Source of the DNA: Planctomycetota bacterium
GTDB lineage: Bacteria > Planctomycetota > UBA1135 > GCA-002686595
Assembly (NCBI GenBank): GCA_029259595.1
Contig: JAJDEW010000033.1
Location: forward strand, 1-54,776
DNA length: 54,776 bases
Reading direction: 5' to 3'
The notes under the pieces were generated by a model that worked only from the letters and a program-made list of their open reading frames with translations, did no database searches and was not told the DNA's origin. Position numbers and translations under genes: made by a program. Positions 52,843 through 54,776 of this stretch are shown in pieces. Position 1 is the first letter of the stretch, and each line of letters starts with the position of its first letter.

Positions 52843-52871
52843 TTGATGGCTTGGGGGCGCGCCGCTACCTT
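52843..52871 (+). promoter_or_regulatory. promoter of the rplM-rpsI operon
   Basis: TTGATG (52843-52848) and TACCTT (52866-52871) have a 17-bp spacer, followed by a T-rich stretch. It lies 117 bp before the rplM ATG in an otherwise gene-free stretch, the position expected for a strong ribosomal-protein promoter. Confidence 0.6.
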
Positions 52872-52987
52872 TTTTCGCCCGTCCGCCGGAGCCTTCGCTT
52901 CCGACGGCGGTCGTTTCACGTCTCCGGACGCGGTGCCGCCGGGCCTTTGCCCGTTTCGTGCCCGCTCCGTTCCGCCTTCTGCCCGTC

Positions 52988-53422
52988 ATGAAGACCTCCC
53001 ACATCCGTGCCCAGGACGTCGAAGAGCGCTGGTATCTCTACGACGCCTCCCAGCACGTTCTCGGCCGCATGGCCTCCGAAATCGCCGTCCGGCTCATGGG
53101 CAAGGATCGCCCGACCTGGACCCCGAGCGAGAAGAACGGTGCCCATGTCGTCGTGATCAACGCCGACAAGGTGAAGCTCACGGGCAAGAAGGACTTCCAG
53201 AAGGAGTACCAGAACTTCTCGGGGTACCCCGGCGGCCTGCACATCGCCTCGATCGAGGACATGCGCAAGCGCAAGCCGCGGGACATCGTGAAGCTCGCGG
53301 TGCGCCGCATGCTGCCCAAGACCCGCCTCGGCAAGGACATGTTGTCGATGCTGAAGGTCTACGGCGGAACCGATCATCCCCACGAGGCTCAGAAACCCGT
53401 CAAGGTGGAAACGCTCTCATGA
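52988..53422 (+). CDS. rplM: 50S ribosomal protein L13
   Basis: A 144-residue L13 of normal length. WYLYDASQHVLGRMASEIAV, GKDRPTWTPSEKNGAHVVVI, NADKVKLTGKKDFQKEYQNF, VRRMLPKTRLGKDMLSMLKV and YGGTDHPHEAQKP cover the whole family. ATG 52988 gives the standard N-terminus; an upstream GTG in frame (52958) would add 10 residues with no homology. Its stop overlaps the rpsI start (ATGA), and the rplM-rpsI order is conserved across bacteria. Confidence 0.98.
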   Translation: MKTSHIRAQDVEERWYLYDASQHVLGRMASEIAVRLMGKDRPTWTPSEKNGAHVVVINADKVKLTGKKDFQKEYQNFSGYPGGLHIASIEDMRKRKPRDIVKLAVRRMLPKTRLGKDMLSMLKVYGGTDHPHEAQKPVKVETLS

Positions 53423-53817
53423 CCGTGACGAATCCCTTCACCTGGGGGCTCGGTCGCCGCAAGACCTCCGTGGCCCGCGTCCGTCTCAAGTCCGGCTCGG
53501 GCACCTTCGTCGTCAACGGCAAGGCGCTCGAAGAGTTCTTCACGACGATCCGTGATCGCCAACGCGCTCGCGCTCCGCTCGCGCTGCTCGAGGGTGCCGA
53601 GCCCTACGACATCTTCGTCAAGGTCCACGGCGGCGGTCCGCACGGCCAGGCGGGTGCGGTGCAACTCGGCGTCGCGCGGGCGCTCAAGGAAGCGAACCCG
53701 TCGCTCTTCGAGGGCCTTCGCGAAGAGGGCTTTCTCACGCGGGACTCGCGCATGAAGGAGCGCAAGAAGCCCGGTCGGCGCGGTGCGCGGCGCGGCTTCC
53801 AGTTCTCGAAGCGCTGA
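53419..53817 (+). CDS. rpsI: 30S ribosomal protein S9
   Basis: A 132-residue S9 with GLGRRKTSVARVRLKSGSG at the N-terminus, FVKVHGGGPHGQAGAVQLGV in the centre and the basic tail RDSRMKERKKPGRRGARRGF ending in FSKR, which reaches the P-site tRNA in the 30S subunit. Its ATG overlaps the rplM stop, so both proteins are translated from one message. Confidence 0.98.
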   Translation: MTVTNPFTWGLGRRKTSVARVRLKSGSGTFVVNGKALEEFFTTIRDRQRARAPLALLEGAEPYDIFVKVHGGGPHGQAGAVQLGVARALKEANPSLFEGLREEGFLTRDSRMKERKKPGRRGARRGFQFSKR

Positions 53818-53829
53818 TCGGAAGACTCC

Positions 53830-54576
53830 GTGGCCGGTCACTCCCATTCCGCCAACATCGCCCGCCGCAAGAACGCGGTGGACTCCCAGCGGGCCAAGAT
53901 CTTCAGCAAGCGCGCGAAGGCGATCATCTCCGCCGTGCGCCAAGGCGGTGCCGACGCTGCGCAGAATCTCAAGCTGCGCTACGCGATCGAGAAGGCGAAA
54001 GCCGCCAACATGCCCAAGGACAACATCGAACGCGCCATCAAGGCGGGCGCGGGCGAGGGCAAGGGCGACATCGAAGAGCTGGTCTACGAGGGCTATGGCC
54101 CGGGCGGCGTGGCGTTGATGGTGACCTGCCTGACGGACAACCGCAACCGCACGGCGCCCGACATCAAGCACACCTTCGACAAGCGCGGAGGCAACATGGG
54201 GGCCCAGGGTTCGGTGGCCTTCCTGTTCGACTTCCGCTCGGTGTTCGTGGTCGAGACGGGGGGCCGCGACGAGGAGGCCCTCATGGAGGTCGCGCTGGAA
54301 TCCGGAGCCGAGGACGTCGAGGTGGACGGAGACGCCGCCACGTTCTTCGCCCCGGCGACCGACTTTCTCCCCGTGAAGGAGGCCCTGGAAAGCGCGGGAC
54401 TGGCATTCCTCTCGGCCGAGACGGGCTACGTGCCGCAGACGTCGGTCAAGGTCGAGTCCAAGGAGGACGCGGCCAAGGTGCTGAAGCTGATCGAGGCCCT
54501 CGAAGAGAACGAAGACGTGCAGAACGTCTACGCCAACTACGACATCGAGGACGCCTGGCTCGAGGAGCTCAGCTAG
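53830..54576 (+). CDS. yebC: YebC/PmpR-family protein (translation/transcription factor)
   Basis: A 248-residue YebC-family protein: AGHSHSANIARRKNAVDSQR, KAANMPKDNIERAIKAGAGE, LVYEGYGPGGVALMVTCLTD, TAPDIKHTFDKRGGNMGAQG and the C-terminal IEALEENEDVQNVYANYDIE. Family members are described as transcriptional regulators and, more recently, as factors that help ribosomes through difficult (proline-rich) motifs. The start is a GTG, 12 bp after rpsI, so it probably belongs to the same operon. Its stop codon TAG lies within the left arm of an inverted-repeat element. Confidence 0.96.
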   Translation: MAGHSHSANIARRKNAVDSQRAKIFSKRAKAIISAVRQGGADAAQNLKLRYAIEKAKAANMPKDNIERAIKAGAGEGKGDIEELVYEGYGPGGVALMVTCLTDNRNRTAPDIKHTFDKRGGNMGAQGSVAFLFDFRSVFVVETGGRDEEALMEVALESGAEDVEVDGDAATFFAPATDFLPVKEALESAGLAFLSAETGYVPQTSVKVESKEDAAKVLKLIEALEENEDVQNVYANYDIEDAWLEELS

Positions 54577-54739
54577 CAGCCTGATGAAAGAGTCATCCGG
54601 CGCGCTGCACGCGTCCGGAAAGCCCGGCCGGCACCCGAAAGCCTCGCCGAATCGACCGATTCGCCTGCGTTCTCGCGCACCCGCCGGGCCTCCCGGTCAC
54701 ATGCATCGCATCCGAAGCACTTTTCCATCAGGCTGCTAG
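54573..54739. mobile_element. putative MITE-like inverted-repeat element overlapping the yebC stop
   Basis: The left arm CTAGCAGCCTGATGAAAGAG (from 54573) matches the reverse complement of the right arm ending at 54739 (CTAGCAGCCTGATGGAAAAG): 14 identical bases, then two mismatches in the next six. The arms enclose about 125 bp with no gene. The element has no transposase and may be a miniature element mobilised in trans, or a very long terminator-like repeat. The TAG of the left arm supplies the yebC stop codon. No second copy was seen in the window. Confidence 0.6.
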
Positions 54740-54776
54740 TCGGTCGAACTCGTCCTTCGGCGCGGCGGCCAGGCCG

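Noticed and set aside
54577..54776. A further coding gene after yebC
   Set aside because: No frame of useful length; the stretch is explained by the inverted-repeat element and window end.

Overview
This 54.8 kb window is very GC-rich chromosomal DNA (most third codon positions are G or C). It looks like a planctomycete-type bacterium, probably one of the deep, high-GC lineages known mainly from genomes. The pointers are exported HEAT-repeat, YwqK/MORN-like and DUF1570-like proteins, an ECF sigma factor fused to an exported domain, a short chlamydial-type histone-H1-like protein, futalosine-pathway menaquinone genes, and many small gene groups joined by GTGA/TGATG overlaps. The assignment is inference: there is no rRNA in the window.

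Layout. 1-7.4 kb: a 16-bp tandem repeat, an NtrC-type regulator divergent from anmK, an exported HEAT/TPR protein with a dead receiver domain, tRNA-Thr(CGT), and a secreted M64 metallopeptidase. 7.6-17.9 kb: a BtpA-like barrel protein, a CehA/McbA PHP hydrolase, an exported YwqK/cyclase-repeat protein, a coupled PLP-enzyme and isoprenoid-synthase-like pair, and a sodium:solute symporter. 18-24.4 kb is the most notable part: selD with an in-frame UGA exactly where the catalytic Cys/Sec belongs, a SECIS-like hairpin just after it, and 3.6 kb downstream the tRNA-Sec gene selC (anticodon TCA). Between them lie a small membrane protein and a glycerophosphodiester phosphodiesterase. Tandem acetyltransferase paralogs and an EVE-domain protein follow selC.

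24.4-33 kb: an H1-like small protein, a mqnB-mqnD-DUF952 operon, an M28-PDZ peptidase, a RecQ-type helicase and the sigma-factor fusion. 33-38.5 kb: a three-subunit molybdenum hydroxylase operon whose FAD subunit carries the four cysteines of 4-hydroxybenzoyl-CoA reductases, divergent from a cardiolipin-synthase-like PLD gene. 38.6-47 kb: exported DUF1570-like and esterase-like proteins, two amidohydrolase paralogs of which one has lost its metal ligands, an aspartate-semialdehyde dehydrogenase and an alpha/beta hydrolase. 47.3-54.6 kb: a Ski2-like helicase, a small protein, an FtsQ-like protein with a membrane protein, and the conserved rplM-rpsI-yebC group. A 167-bp inverted-repeat element begins inside the yebC stop codon.

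selD, selC and the UGA context together say that this organism makes selenophosphate and inserts selenocysteine, and that SelD is itself a selenoprotein. selA and selB are not in the window. No transposase gene, CRISPR array, prophage or defence island was recognised.
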